Shown: positions 44,316 through 53,411 of the stretch, in pieces | How positions within the stretch are numbered: position 1 is the first letter of the stretch | Layout of the letters: each line of letters begins with the position of its first letter | DNA from: Micavibrio sp. UBA5572 | GTDB taxonomy: Bacteria > Pseudomonadota > Alphaproteobacteria > Micavibrionales > Micavibrionaceae | Length of the DNA stretch: 64,000 nucleotides | Assembly (NCBI GenBank): GCA_002425415.1 | Contig: DIMG01000033.1 | Coordinates: 1-64,000, forward strand | Reading direction: 5' to 3' | The notes under the pieces: model-generated | The model's input: the letters and a program-made list of their open reading frames with translations, nothing else | Told to the model about the DNA's origin: nothing | The model's database searches: none | Translations under genes and position numbers: made by a program

Positions 44316-45629
44316 ATGTCTAAAACGTCTGGAACAGAATCTAAAAACACCCTGTATTGTTCTTTCTGCGGAAAGAGCCAGCACGAGGTCAAAAAACTTA
44401 TCGCAGGGCCTAATGTGTTCATCTGCAACGAGTGCGTTGAACTGTGCATGGACATCATTCGTGAAGAAGATAAAACACAGCTGGTTAAATCCGGTGATGG
44501 AGTTCCAACACCAAGCGAAATCAGAAACGTCCTCGATGACTACGTAATCGGTCAGGATCGTGCAAAACGCGTTTTGGCTGTGGCTGTCCACAACCACTAC
44601 AAACGCTTGCAGATTGGCCAAAAAGGCGCAGATGTAGAAATCAACAAATCAAACATTCTTCTTGTCGGGCCTACTGGTTCGGGTAAAACCCTTCTGGCAC
44701 AAACCCTTGCAAGAATTCTTGATGTTCCGTTTACAATGGCCGATGCCACCACGTTAACCGAAGCAGGTTATGTGGGGGAAGACGTTGAAAACATTGTTCT
44801 CAAACTCTTGCAAAATTGTGATTACAACGTTGAACGTGCCCAACGCGGGATCGTTTATATCGATGAAATCGACAAAATCAGCCGCAAATCAGACAACCCG
44901 TCCATAACACGGGATGTCTCCGGCGAAGGCGTTCAACAAGCTTTGCTGAAACTGATGGAAGGCACAATCGCCAGCGTCCCTCCACAAGGCGGCCGCAAAC
45001 ATCCTCAACAAGAATTTTTGCAGGTTGATACCTCAAATATTCTGTTTATCTGCGGTGGTGCATTTGCTGGTATCGACAAAATCATTGGTATGAGAGCCAA
45101 AGGATCAACCTCAATCGGATTCGGCGCAGATGTGTCTTCTTCAGAAGAAAAACGCCCGGGCGAAATGATGCGCCAACTGGAAACAGGAGACCTCTTGAAA
45201 TTCGGCTTAATCCCTGAATTTATCGGACGTTTACCTGTTCTGGCAACGCTTGACGATCTGGATGAAGCCGCACTGGTCTCCATTCTGACAGAACCCAAAA
45301 ATGCTTTGGTTAAACAATTCCAACGTTTGTTTGAAATGGAATCCACAAAACTGTCGTTTACAGACGGAGCCCTATCCGCCATTGCCGTCAAAGCAATCGA
45401 ACACAAGACAGGAGCACGTGGCTTACGCTCGATTATGGAAGTCATGCTTCTCGATACCATGTATGAAATTCCCGACCTGGACGAAGTCGAAGAAGTCATC
45501 GTGAACGAAAAAACCGTCAATGATGGCGAAAAACCTGTCTATGTTATCTCTGATTCGAAAAAGAAAAAGAAGAAGAGCAAAGACAAAGCCGAAACAGAAG
45601 ACGATGCCGAAGAAGCCGAAACCGCATAA
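44316..45629 (+). CDS. clpX: ATP-dependent Clp protease ATP-binding subunit ClpX
   Basis: The 437-residue AAA+ unfoldase has the N-terminal zinc-binding domain (C15, C18, C37, C40 in 'YCSFCGK' and 'FICNEC'), Walker A 'GPTGSGKT' at about 118-125, Walker B 'IVYIDEIDKI' and the pore-loop 'GYVG' segment. It feeds tagged proteins to ClpP. clpP normally lies directly upstream but is not here; a 225-base non-coding region precedes the gene. The C-terminal Lys/Glu-rich tail is longer than usual. A strong terminator follows. Confidence 0.97.
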   Translation: MSKTSGTESKNTLYCSFCGKSQHEVKKLIAGPNVFICNECVELCMDIIREEDKTQLVKSGDGVPTPSEIRNVLDDYVIGQDRAKRVLAVAVHNHYKRLQIGQKGADVEINKSNILLVGPTGSGKTLLAQTLARILDVPFTMADATTLTEAGYVGEDVENIVLKLLQNCDYNVERAQRGIVYIDEIDKISRKSDNPSITRDVSGEGVQQALLKLMEGTIASVPPQGGRKHPQQEFLQVDTSNILFICGGAFAGIDKIIGMRAKGSTSIGFGADVSSSEEKRPGEMMRQLETGDLLKFGLIPEFIGRLPVLATLDDLDEAALVSILTEPKNALVKQFQRLFEMESTKLSFTDGALSAIAVKAIEHKTGARGLRSIMEVMLLDTMYEIPDLDEVEEVIVNEKTVNDGEKPVYVISDSKKKKKKSKDKAETEDDAEEAETA

Positions 45630-45632
45630 AAC

Positions 45633-45660
45633 AAAAACCCCGCCAAACAGCGGGGTTTTA
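45633..45660 (+). terminator. Intrinsic terminator after clpX
   Basis: AAAACCCCGC and GCGGGGTTTT form a perfect hairpin around a CAAACA loop, ending in a short T run. The symmetric A/T flanks allow it to work in both directions, which suits the convergent gene on the right. Confidence 0.9.
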
Positions 45661-45683
45661 TCTGCGGACGTTTTTTTGTAGGA

Positions 45684-46064
45684 TCAAATACTCAATCCAC
45701 TCCAGTGAGCCACTAACCTTTGCTTTCCCCGTGTCCTAGAAACGGCCACTCCGCAACCCAATGCCCCACATCCACTTACCAATCCTAAAAACCCGAACCC
45801 AAAAGCCTTCAGAGTATCAAGGCTACCCCGCTCTCTCACTTGATTATACTGCGCCACTAAATTTTCAGCTGTGCTTGTCTGCATAGCTTGTTCGACTCTC
45901 CTCGCTTGATTAGAAGAATGAGAAGCATCAGAAAACTTGGAAAAAGATTCACTTAAAGAACCAACAGCAATAAGCGCGCACATAATGCCGCCAACTGCAT
46001 ATGAAGTAACCCGTTTATCCAACTCTACTAATTTAGCTTTAGCTTTTTCTTGTCCTGAATTCAT
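45684..46064 (-). CDS. Small membrane protein of unknown function
   Basis: From the ATG at 46064 (AGG element 8 bases upstream) the protein has 126 residues. It has two hydrophobic segments (about 22-40 and 88-108, the latter Gly-rich with 'GFLGLVSGCGALGCGVAV') joined by a polar, Gln/Ser-rich helical loop. Both ends would be cytoplasmic. No family was recognised. It is downstream of the SulP gene on the same strand. Confidence 0.55.
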   Translation of the reverse strand: MNSGQEKAKAKLVELDKRVTSYAVGGIMCALIAVGSLSESFSKFSDASHSSNQARRVEQAMQTSTAENLVAQYNQVRERGSLDTLKAFGFGFLGLVSGCGALGCGVAVSRTRGKQRLVAHWSGLSI

Positions 46065-46139
46065 CTCACACCTGATTTTTCTATACATAAATAAACGAAC
46101 AGGCTTCGCATTTAACATAAGTAAAAATACACTGCAAGC

Positions 46140-47834
46140 TTATTTTATGGTGACTAATTCCAGCCTTTTAAGCGCTATGACCCGAGCATCTTGGAAATCC
46201 TGAGAAAAAACATAATCAAGCCCCTCTCCATCCAAAAGCCCCATACGTTTTAAAACACGTCTTGGCGCAGGCTGAAGGTTACTCAAGATAACAAAGATGC
46301 CTTTCCGCTGACAGTTATCTAAGAAGGTTCGCAAGGCCGCTTCACCACTGGCATCAATCATCGGAACAAGCCCAAGGCGCAAAATAAATATTTTTGGCGC
46401 GGGCTGTAACTGTTCGACCACATCCATCAATCTCGAACCGACACCAAAAAACAATGGCCCACGAAGACGATAGGAAACAACATCACTCGGCAATTCTTCT
46501 TCGACGGGAATCCGGTCTCCACTTAAATCATCAACATCTTTTTCAATAAAATCCGTATGCTCGGCCATTTGATGCATAAACAAAATCGCTGCCAACACGA
46601 CCCCGACCTCGATAGCCACCGTCAAGTCCACAGCCACAGTCAGAACAAAAGTCAGAACCAACACCAATCTTTCGCCAAACGGAGCTTTTAGCAAATGTCT
46701 GATTTTTTCATGCTCTGACATATTCCATGCCACAACCATCAAAATAGCAGCCAACGCAGCCAACGGAATATAAGAAGCCAAAGGCGCCAGAAAAACCATT
46801 GCCAGCAAGATAAAAACAGCATGCATAATACCGGAAACAGGTGTTTTACCCCCCGAGCGAATATTGGTCACTGTCCGAGCAATAGCACCGGTTGCTGGTA
46901 ATCCTCCGAACAAGGGCGACACCAGATTGGCGATCCCCTGCCCGACCAGCTCACAATTGGAGCGATGCCGTCTGTTAATCATGCCATCTGCAACCACAGA
47001 TGATAACAAGGACTCAACCCCTGCCAGAAATGCAATGGTAAACGCAGAAGGTATCAATTCAACAATCCTCACAATGTTTATGCCCTCTGGCAAATGCGGC
47101 ATCGGTAAACTATGGGGCAACTCCCCGAAAGCCGAGCCAATTGTAACGACAGGAAGACCAAAAGAAATCACAGCCACAGAGGAAAAGACAACTGCAAGTA
47201 AAAAAGCAGGCAAATGTGGAAAATATTTTCTTAAAACAAAGATCAAAACCAAGGAAGCCGAAGACACGCCGAGAGCGCCAAGATTTAAACTATCTCGGGC
47301 ATCCCAATAAACCTTCCATTTTTCAAGAAACAATCCGGGGACTTTCTCGATTTCCAATCCAAAGAAATCTCGAATTTGTGAAGAAAAAATAATAACAGCA
47401 ATACCGGCCGTAAACCCTGTAATAACAGGCTGGGGAATATATTTGATCCACGTACCAAGCCTTGCCGCACCAGCAATCAAGAGCATGATACCGGCCATCA
47501 TAGTGGCAATCAACAATCCGTCATATCCATGTTGCCCGATAACATTATAGACAACAACAACAAACGCCCCCGTAGGCCCACCGATCTGAACACGACTACC
47601 CCCCAAGGCAGAAATCAGAAATCCCGCAACAACAGCCGTAATCAATCCTTTATCCGGCGTCGCCCCCGATGCAATTCCAAGAGCCATCGCCAAAGGAATG
47701 GCAACAATGGCTACCGTCAAACCGGCAAGAGCATCCGCTCGAAAAAACTTAAGGGAATATCCCTCTTGCAAAACTGTAAAAAGCTTTGGAACATAGAGAT
47801 GCCACCACACAGATTTATTAGAGATACGATTCAT
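46140..47834 (-). CDS. SulP family anion transporter with STAS domain
   Basis: The 564-residue protein has the SulP membrane domain (about 25-420) with 10 or more helices, including 'DALAGLTVAIVAIPLAMALGIASG' and 'GPTGAFVVVVYNVI'. A C-terminal STAS domain (about 445-555) with 'LVPMIDASGEAALR' and 'VILSNLQPAPRRVLKRMGLL' follows. Bacterial SulP proteins carry sulfate, bicarbonate or dicarboxylates; the substrate is not readable. No sulfate-assimilation gene or carbonic anhydrase lies beside it. Confidence 0.92.
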   Translation of the reverse strand: MNRISNKSVWWHLYVPKLFTVLQEGYSLKFFRADALAGLTVAIVAIPLAMALGIASGATPDKGLITAVVAGFLISALGGSRVQIGGPTGAFVVVVYNVIGQHGYDGLLIATMMAGIMLLIAGAARLGTWIKYIPQPVITGFTAGIAVIIFSSQIRDFFGLEIEKVPGLFLEKWKVYWDARDSLNLGALGVSSASLVLIFVLRKYFPHLPAFLLAVVFSSVAVISFGLPVVTIGSAFGELPHSLPMPHLPEGINIVRIVELIPSAFTIAFLAGVESLLSSVVADGMINRRHRSNCELVGQGIANLVSPLFGGLPATGAIARTVTNIRSGGKTPVSGIMHAVFILLAMVFLAPLASYIPLAALAAILMVVAWNMSEHEKIRHLLKAPFGERLVLVLTFVLTVAVDLTVAIEVGVVLAAILFMHQMAEHTDFIEKDVDDLSGDRIPVEEELPSDVVSYRLRGPLFFGVGSRLMDVVEQLQPAPKIFILRLGLVPMIDASGEAALRTFLDNCQRKGIFVILSNLQPAPRRVLKRMGLLDGEGLDYVFSQDFQDARVIALKRLELVTIK

Positions 47835-48065
47835 ATTTTAGAACTTTTCAGAAAAGAGGCTATAAAGAGGCTATATTGAGCGAGACCATAAATCCCAATA
47901 GCAAATATGAATAGTGAAATCTTTATCATTCATATGAAATTATGTTAAAGAAGAAATAAGAAACAGGGAAAATATATGCAAACCATTAATCATACGTTAT
48001 GATTTAATGAATATTCTTACATGAACCATACAGTAAAAACCGTCCAAAATTCTCGGAGTCAAAAA

Positions 48066-49028
48066 ATGTCCCAATCTGCAAAATTAATGCCCCTTCCAAA
48101 CAAAAGTTACCGCCTGATAACCCGAAGCGATATGGACGGACTTGTCTGTGGTATATTACTCAAAGAATTAGGAATGATTGATGACATTACCTTTGCTCAC
48201 CCGAAAGACATGCAAGACGGCTTGATTGAAGTTGGACAAGACGACATTACAACCAACCTGCCCTATGTCGAAGGTGTTTTCATGGCTTTTGACCACCACG
48301 CCAGCGAAGTTGAACGTGTCGGCGGCTTAAAAGAAAACCATATCATTGACCCGAAAGCTCCATCTGCAGCACGGGTTGTTTATGATTATTTTGGGGGAAA
48401 ATCCCGCTTTCCTCGCGTTCCTGATGAAATGATGGAAGCCGTAGACAAAGCCGACTCGGCCGCTTTCACCAAAGAAGATGTTTTGAACCCTCAAGGTTGG
48501 GAACTTTTATCTTTCCTGATGGATGCCCGTACCGGATTGGGTCGTTTCCGTGATTTTAGCATTTCAAACTATCAGTTAATGATGCAACTCATAGATTTTT
48601 GCCGCGAACACGATGACATCAAAGAAATTCTTGAATTGCCGGATGTTAAAGAACGGGTCGAACTCTTCAAAGAACAACAATCTAAATTTCGAGAACAAAT
48701 TGAACGCTGCGCACGGATTAAAAAGAATGTTATTGCTCTGGATCTCAGAAATGAAGACACAATTTATGCAGGCAATCGTTTCATGATTTATGCCTTGTTC
48801 CCACAATGCAATATCTCCATCCATATTCTTTGGGGAAAAAATAAACAAAACACCGTTTTTGCAATCGGAAAATCCATCCTCAATAAAACCAGCACAACCG
48901 ACATTGGAGCATTGTGCCTTTCCTATGCTGGTGGTGGACACAATGCCGCCGGAACATGTCAAGTGGATAATCTCAAAGCAGATGAAATCCTTGATGAAAT
49001 TGTTGAAAAACTAAACAAAGACGGATAG
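48066..49028 (+). CDS. DHH/DHHA1 family phosphoesterase
   Basis: The 320-residue protein has the DHH motifs 'ITRSDMDGLVCG', 'FMAFDHHASEV' and a DHHA1-like end 'LSYAGGGHNAAGTCQV'. Relatives are exopolyphosphatases, NrnA-type nanoRNases and c-di-AMP phosphodiesterases; the sequence does not select one. The ATG at 48066 has GGAG 7 bases upstream and is preferred over the ATG at 48021. It is followed 12 bases later by the photolyase gene. Confidence 0.88.
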   Translation: MSQSAKLMPLPNKSYRLITRSDMDGLVCGILLKELGMIDDITFAHPKDMQDGLIEVGQDDITTNLPYVEGVFMAFDHHASEVERVGGLKENHIIDPKAPSAARVVYDYFGGKSRFPRVPDEMMEAVDKADSAAFTKEDVLNPQGWELLSFLMDARTGLGRFRDFSISNYQLMMQLIDFCREHDDIKEILELPDVKERVELFKEQQSKFREQIERCARIKKNVIALDLRNEDTIYAGNRFMIYALFPQCNISIHILWGKNKQNTVFAIGKSILNKTSTTDIGALCLSYAGGGHNAAGTCQVDNLKADEILDEIVEKLNKDG

Positions 49029-49040
49029 GCCTACCTTTCA

Positions 49041-50387
49041 ATGCCATCCCCCGTTATCTGTTGGTTCAGACAAGACCTGAGACTATCCGACAATCCCGCT
49101 TGGTTTGCAGCTTGTTCGTCGGGGTCGCCAGTCATTCCAATTTACATTCTTGATGACCAAAATGCTAAAGAATGGAAAATAGGTGAAGCCAGCTGTGTTT
49201 GGCTTCACCATTCTTTAGAACAACTTTCACAAAATATGAACGGCAACCTGCTTTGCATGACCGGAAAAGCAGATAGAATTATTCCTGATCTTATCCAACG
49301 ATATGGCGTAAAAAAAATATTCTGGAACAGGTGCTACGAACCTTGGCGCGTTAACCATGACAAGATTATAAAAGAAAATCTCCTGACCAAAAATATTTTA
49401 ATCGAAGATTTTAACGGGTCTCTATTGTGGGAACCATGGGAAATAAAAAAACAAGACGGAACACCCTATAAGGTGTTTACACCGTATTTTCGCAAAGGTT
49501 GCCTGAATGCACCCCCGCCGCGAGAACCATTAAGGCAACCAAAACTCCCGACTTTTTATCCGACAAGCGAACAAATCAACAAACCAAATGATCTAAATCT
49601 CTTGCCCAAAACACCACGCTGGGACACCCCGATGATGTCTTTTTGGACAACGGGAGAATCAGCCGCACAAACGGCACTGGACACCTTCCTTGATAAAAAA
49701 TTATCAGGATATAAAGAGGGGCGAAATTTCCCCGAACATGACCAAACCTCAAAACTTTCACCGCATTTACATTTCGGAGAAATTTCGCCCAACCAGATAT
49801 GGTACAAAGCCACCGAATACGGAATTAAATCAGGACACAATTCCGATTTGGACTGCTTCCAATCCGAACTCGCATGGAGAGAATTCTCCCATTCACTTTT
49901 ATTTTATAACCCCCACCTGCCGACATCTCCGCTCAACCGCAAATTTGAAAACTTTAACTGGGCAGACCCAGACCAACAAACATTGGAAAAATGGCAAACA
50001 GGACAAACAGGTTACCCAATTGTAGATGCAGGAATGCGCGAACTATGGGCAACAGGCTATATGCACAACAGAGTCAGAATGATCGTGGCATCATTCCTAA
50101 TCAAAGACTTGCGCTACCATTGGCGCATCGGCGAAGACTGGTTCTGGAACACACTCGTCGATGCCAATCTGGCTAATAATGCCGTCTCATGGCAATGGGT
50201 TGCAGGTTGCGGAGCGGACGCAGCCCCTTACTTCAGAATTTTTAACCCGACCACTCAAAGCGAAAAATTTGATCCTCTAAAAAACTATATAAGGAAATGG
50301 GCACCCGACTCACACACATTGCCGCCGATTGTCGATCATAAAAAAGCCCGTGAAGCAGCGCTTGAGGCGTTTAAAGCAATCAAGTAA
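49041..50387 (+). CDS. phrB: Deoxyribodipyrimidine photolyase
   Basis: The 448-residue protein has the N-terminal antenna domain ('ICWFRQDLRLSDNPAW') and the FAD domain with class I motifs 'LSPHLHFGEISP', 'WREFSHSLLF', 'GYPIVDAGMRELWATGYMHNR' and 'WQWVAGCGADAAPYFRIFNP' (each quoted in part). It splits cyclobutane pyrimidine dimers using light. Closely related DASH or plant-type cryptochromes are less likely because the photolyase Trp-rich repair motifs are kept. The next gene starts 9 bases later. Confidence 0.94.
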   Translation: MPSPVICWFRQDLRLSDNPAWFAACSSGSPVIPIYILDDQNAKEWKIGEASCVWLHHSLEQLSQNMNGNLLCMTGKADRIIPDLIQRYGVKKIFWNRCYEPWRVNHDKIIKENLLTKNILIEDFNGSLLWEPWEIKKQDGTPYKVFTPYFRKGCLNAPPPREPLRQPKLPTFYPTSEQINKPNDLNLLPKTPRWDTPMMSFWTTGESAAQTALDTFLDKKLSGYKEGRNFPEHDQTSKLSPHLHFGEISPNQIWYKATEYGIKSGHNSDLDCFQSELAWREFSHSLLFYNPHLPTSPLNRKFENFNWADPDQQTLEKWQTGQTGYPIVDAGMRELWATGYMHNRVRMIVASFLIKDLRYHWRIGEDWFWNTLVDANLANNAVSWQWVAGCGADAAPYFRIFNPTTQSEKFDPLKNYIRKWAPDSHTLPPIVDHKKAREAALEAFKAIK

Positions 50388-50396
50388 GATCATATA

Positions 50397-51269
50397 ATGA
50401 CACAAATCAAAACCATAGGGATTCTTTCTCCGTCCAGCTCCATCATCCGTCCTGCCTTTGAAGCGGGCGTAAAGATATTACAAGATCGTGGTTATCATGT
50501 GGTTATCCATCCTCAAACCTATTCCGGAACAAATTCTGACAACCAAATGGCTGGAACGCCCCAAGATAAACTCGCAGCCTATAGAGATTTAATCAATCAT
50601 CCCGATGTGGATATTATAATGGCAGCGGCTGGCGGAAACCGATCATGTTTCATTCTTTCCGATCTGGAGCAACTCACCAATCGCAAACCGATCATGGGAT
50701 TCAGCGATACAACAGCCATCCTCTGTCTGGACAAAAAACAAGGCCTAGGCAGCTATTTTGGACCCACAGTCCAAACACTGGGTCGAATGGACTCCCGCCA
50801 CCTTAATCTGACATTCTCCATTCTAGAAAACAAACCTGTAGAACCTATTCAATGGAACACAGCACAAACAATTCATTCGGGAACAGTCACCGCACCGGTC
50901 TTTGCCGCGACCTTATCCGTTTTATGCGCTTTGGCCGGAACAAAATTTTTTCCAGATTTGAACAGCCATATTCTTTTACTCGAAGATATAGGCGAAGAAT
51001 TTAGCCATTTGGATCGTATGCTCTGGCAACTATCCCAAGTCATAAATTTTACAAACCTATCCGGTTTGATCTTCGGACAATTCACAGATTCAAAGGATAC
51101 AGGCCGTCCCTATGGCGAGAATCTGGATCAAATGATAAAAAATTATGCAAAAACTTTAATCTGCCCGATCCTAACAAATGCGCCGTTCGGACATGACAAC
51201 CAAATCTTTCCGATCCTCTCAGGGAAAACCGTCACATTAAACGCGACAAACCGCACCTTGATTTTATAG
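50397..51269 (+). CDS. S66 family peptidase (LD-carboxypeptidase-like)
   Basis: The 290-residue protein fits family S66. The N-terminal 'IGILSPSS' strand, the nucleophile Ser in 'MGFSDTTAIL' (about 102), a Glu in 'LLLEDIGEE' and a His in 'APFGHDN' complete the Ser-Glu-His triad. Family members trim the terminal D-Ala from tetrapeptides in murein recycling, or act on modified peptides such as microcin C7. Nothing else in the neighbourhood points to peptidoglycan recycling. Confidence 0.88.
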   Translation: MTQIKTIGILSPSSSIIRPAFEAGVKILQDRGYHVVIHPQTYSGTNSDNQMAGTPQDKLAAYRDLINHPDVDIIMAAAGGNRSCFILSDLEQLTNRKPIMGFSDTTAILCLDKKQGLGSYFGPTVQTLGRMDSRHLNLTFSILENKPVEPIQWNTAQTIHSGTVTAPVFAATLSVLCALAGTKFFPDLNSHILLLEDIGEEFSHLDRMLWQLSQVINFTNLSGLIFGQFTDSKDTGRPYGENLDQMIKNYAKTLICPILTNAPFGHDNQIFPILSGKTVTLNATNRTLIL

Positions 51270-51316
51270 GCAAAATTGCCTAGAAACTCGTCAATATAAT
51301 TACACCGAGGCTTAAT

Positions 51317-51655
51317 ATGACATTTGTAGTGACCGACATTTGCATTAAATGTAAATACACCGACTGCGTTGAAGTCTGCCCTGTTGACTGTTTTTACGAA
51401 GGTGAAAACACATTGGTCATCCATCCTGATGAATGCATAGATTGCGGTGTCTGCGAACCGGAATGTCCGATTGAAGCAATTGTTCCGGATTCTCACCCAT
51501 CAGGCCAAGAATATCTTGAAATGAACACTAAATATGCATCTATTTGGCCCAATATCACCCGCAAAAAAAGCCCGATGCCGGAAGCCGAAAAGTTCAAATC
51601 ACTAAAAAATAAATTTAAAGAGTGGTTTTCTCCGAATCCTGGCGAAGGTGATTAG
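51317..51655 (+). CDS. fdxA: Seven-iron ferredoxin FdxA
   Basis: The 112-residue ferredoxin has an N-terminal cysteine cluster 'CIKCKYTDCVEVCPVDCF' and a second 'CIDCGVCEPECP', as in FdxA proteins that hold one 3Fe-4S and one 4Fe-4S cluster. It transfers electrons in the cytoplasm. A ferredoxin immediately upstream of carD is a common alphaproteobacterial order; here a 270-base leader region separates them. Confidence 0.95.
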   Translation: MTFVVTDICIKCKYTDCVEVCPVDCFYEGENTLVIHPDECIDCGVCEPECPIEAIVPDSHPSGQEYLEMNTKYASIWPNITRKKSPMPEAEKFKSLKNKFKEWFSPNPGEGD

Positions 51656-51716
51656 CTTCAAAACTCTAACGAGTCCACCAGAAATAAGCAAATCTTAATG
51701 ATTCGCAAAGAAAAAA

Positions 51717-51748
51717 TTGAAAAATACCAAAAATCTGCTATACTCCCC
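51717..51748 (+). promoter_or_regulatory. Promoter of the carD-like gene
   Basis: TTGAAA (51717-51722), a 16-base spacer ending in TGC, and TATACT (51739-51744) followed by CCCC. The TGC before the -10 makes it an extended -10 promoter. The core GCTATACTCCCC is repeated exactly before the csp gene at 53412-53423. Confidence 0.7.
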
Positions 51749-51753
51749 GACAT

Positions 51754-51910
51754 GCTTAAGCGATGAGCCGGATACAGGAGTGGGCAACTAGTCTTTTAAA
51801 CACTCCTTTATTCAGCGTCAATGGCAATTTTCATTGCCATATACCTAACATCGAGAGCGTGAAATAAGAGCAATCCGGCGAAGCTTGACACAGGGCGATG
51901 CCACCGAAAA
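51754..51910 (+). promoter_or_regulatory. Candidate structured RNA leader of the carD-like gene
   Basis: The transcript from the upstream promoter has about 180 untranslated bases that fold on paper into nested helices. An outer stem pairs GCCGGAT (51767-51773) with ATCCGGC (51873-51879), extended by AAGC/GCTT across an internal loop of GATGA opposite GAA. Inside are AGGAGTG/CACTCCT (51776-51782 with 51801-51807) and the perfect 8-bp ATGGCAAT/ATTGCCAT hairpin (51821-51840) with a TTTC loop. I do not recognise a known riboswitch. It could be a cis-regulator or the 5' part of an sRNA. Confidence 0.5.
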
Positions 51911-51926
51911 CTACACTTAAACCGAT

Positions 51927-53264
51927 ATGCAAGCAAAAGGGCGTAAAGGCATGAAAAAGAACGAAAAAGTCAAAAAAATTACTGCAAAAAAAACCACTTC
52001 GGTTGCGAAATCTGCTGCCAAGACTACTTCTTCTAAGTCTACCGCTAAAAAAACAACAAAAACAATTGCCAAACCAACTGCTAAAAAAGTAGCAACAAAA
52101 ACCGCTGTTAAAGCTGTTAAAAAAGTAACACCTGCAAAAAAAGCCACAGCCAAAGTAAAACCACAGGCAAAGGCCACCCCTAAAAAAGTAGTTCCAACCA
52201 AAACAGCCGTCAAATCAACGGTTAAAACGGTTAAAAAGACAACGGTGAAAACAGCGCCTATCAAAGCTGCGCCTAAAAAAGCAACAATTACAAAGAAAGC
52301 AACAACGCCTGTGAAAATTTCAGCCAAAACGAAAAAAACAGCCGCGACGCCAGCAAAAGCCCCGATAAAAGCCACGGCCAAAACTCCAGTGAAAACAGCT
52401 GCCCCTAAAGTTACAGCCAAAACAAAAAAAACGTCCTCTGTTAAAACAACAGCGGTAAAAACAACAACAAAAGCGAAAGCTCCAGCCAAAATAACGGCAA
52501 AGTCGCCTATTATTGTAAAAACGCCACAAAATCAGAATATGCCGTCTCTATCAACCGGCTCAACCAAAACGATTGTGACCATGGTGCCACAAAAACTGCC
52601 AACATCGATATCCACAACAAGTCTGGCATCGACAAAACCGGCATACCGCCCCATTCAGGTCATCAACAAGCCTCTGGCTCCGTTGCAACCTGTCCGTCAA
52701 ATGGCGCCAATCTCTAAGGAGGCAGAAAAAATCGAATTTAATAAAGGCGACTACGTTTGCTACCCAGCCCACGGTGTCGGAGAAATCGAAGCAGTCGAAA
52801 CTCAAACTATTGGTGGCATGGAAATCAAACTCTACGCCATCGCCTTTGAAAAAGACCGTATGCGTCTCAAAGTTCCAGTATCCAAGGCTCATGCCTCTGG
52901 CTTACGTCGCCTATCATCGAGCGGCCGCATGGAAGACGCCTTGAAAACACTACAAGGCCGCGCCCATGTTCGCCGTGCCATGTGGTCGCGCCGAGCTCAA
53001 GAATATGAAACCAAGATCAACTCCGGGGATCCTGTTTCAATCGCCGAAGTTCTTCGTGACCTAAAGCGCAGCAACGACGACACAGAGCAATCCTATTCCG
53101 AGCGCCAGATTTACCAATCTGCTTTGGAACGGTTGGCTCGCGAAGTCGCCGCAGTCGAAAAAATCTCGGAAGAAGCCGCCGCAGAGCGTCTGGAAAACAT
53201 GATTAAAGGCCGCAAAGCCCGCTCTTCTACTGAAAAAACAGAGAACAAAGAACAAGCGGCCTAA
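51927..53264 (+). CDS. CarD/CdnL-type transcription regulator with long histone-H1-like N-terminal tail
   Basis: The 445-residue protein has two parts. Residues 1 to about 205 are almost only Lys, Ala, Thr, Val and Pro in 'AKKTTK'- and 'VKTA'-type repeats, like histone H1 or AlgP tails; about 205-262 are a Pro/Ser/Thr linker. Residues about 267-430 are a CarD_CdnL_TRCF module: the Tudor-like part 'NKGDYVCYPAHGVGEIEAVE', then the helical part with 'MWSRRAQEYETKINSGDP' and 'SERQIYQSALERLA'. CarD proteins bind the RNA polymerase beta subunit and stabilise open complexes. Usual length is 160-190 residues. ATG 51951 is a possible alternative start. Confidence 0.9.
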   Translation: MQAKGRKGMKKNEKVKKITAKKTTSVAKSAAKTTSSKSTAKKTTKTIAKPTAKKVATKTAVKAVKKVTPAKKATAKVKPQAKATPKKVVPTKTAVKSTVKTVKKTTVKTAPIKAAPKKATITKKATTPVKISAKTKKTAATPAKAPIKATAKTPVKTAAPKVTAKTKKTSSVKTTAVKTTTKAKAPAKITAKSPIIVKTPQNQNMPSLSTGSTKTIVTMVPQKLPTSISTTSLASTKPAYRPIQVINKPLAPLQPVRQMAPISKEAEKIEFNKGDYVCYPAHGVGEIEAVETQTIGGMEIKLYAIAFEKDRMRLKVPVSKAHASGLRRLSSSGRMEDALKTLQGRAHVRRAMWSRRAQEYETKINSGDPVSIAEVLRDLKRSNDDTEQSYSERQIYQSALERLAREVAAVEKISEEAAAERLENMIKGRKARSSTEKTENKEQAA

Positions 53265-53290
53265 CACGCCTAGAGCTTTACGTTTCGGGG

Positions 53291-53322
53291 ACAGGCCATG
53301 ATACATTCATGGCCTGTTTTTT
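53291..53322 (+). terminator. Intrinsic terminator after the carD-like gene
   Basis: ACAGGCCATGA (53291-53301) pairs perfectly with TCATGGCCTGT (53307-53317) around a 5-base loop, followed by TTTTT. Confidence 0.92.
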
Positions 53323-53411
53323 ATAGCAGCCCCCTCAGAAGAAGCCTAGGAAAAGTGCAAAACGCGATGTGAAAGTAAATTGGAAAGACTATATACACGG
53401 AAAAAAACTTA

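Noticed and set aside
47863..47880. Tandem direct repeat GAGGCTATA upstream of the SulP gene
   Set aside because: Two copies of about 9 bases are too little to call a regulator site or repeat element.
51927..52489. Long hydrophobic minus-strand frame opposite the carD-like tail (Val/Ala/Phe-rich)
   Set aside because: It is the mirror of Lys/Ala/Thr codons, which read as Phe/Val/Gly-type residues on the other strand.
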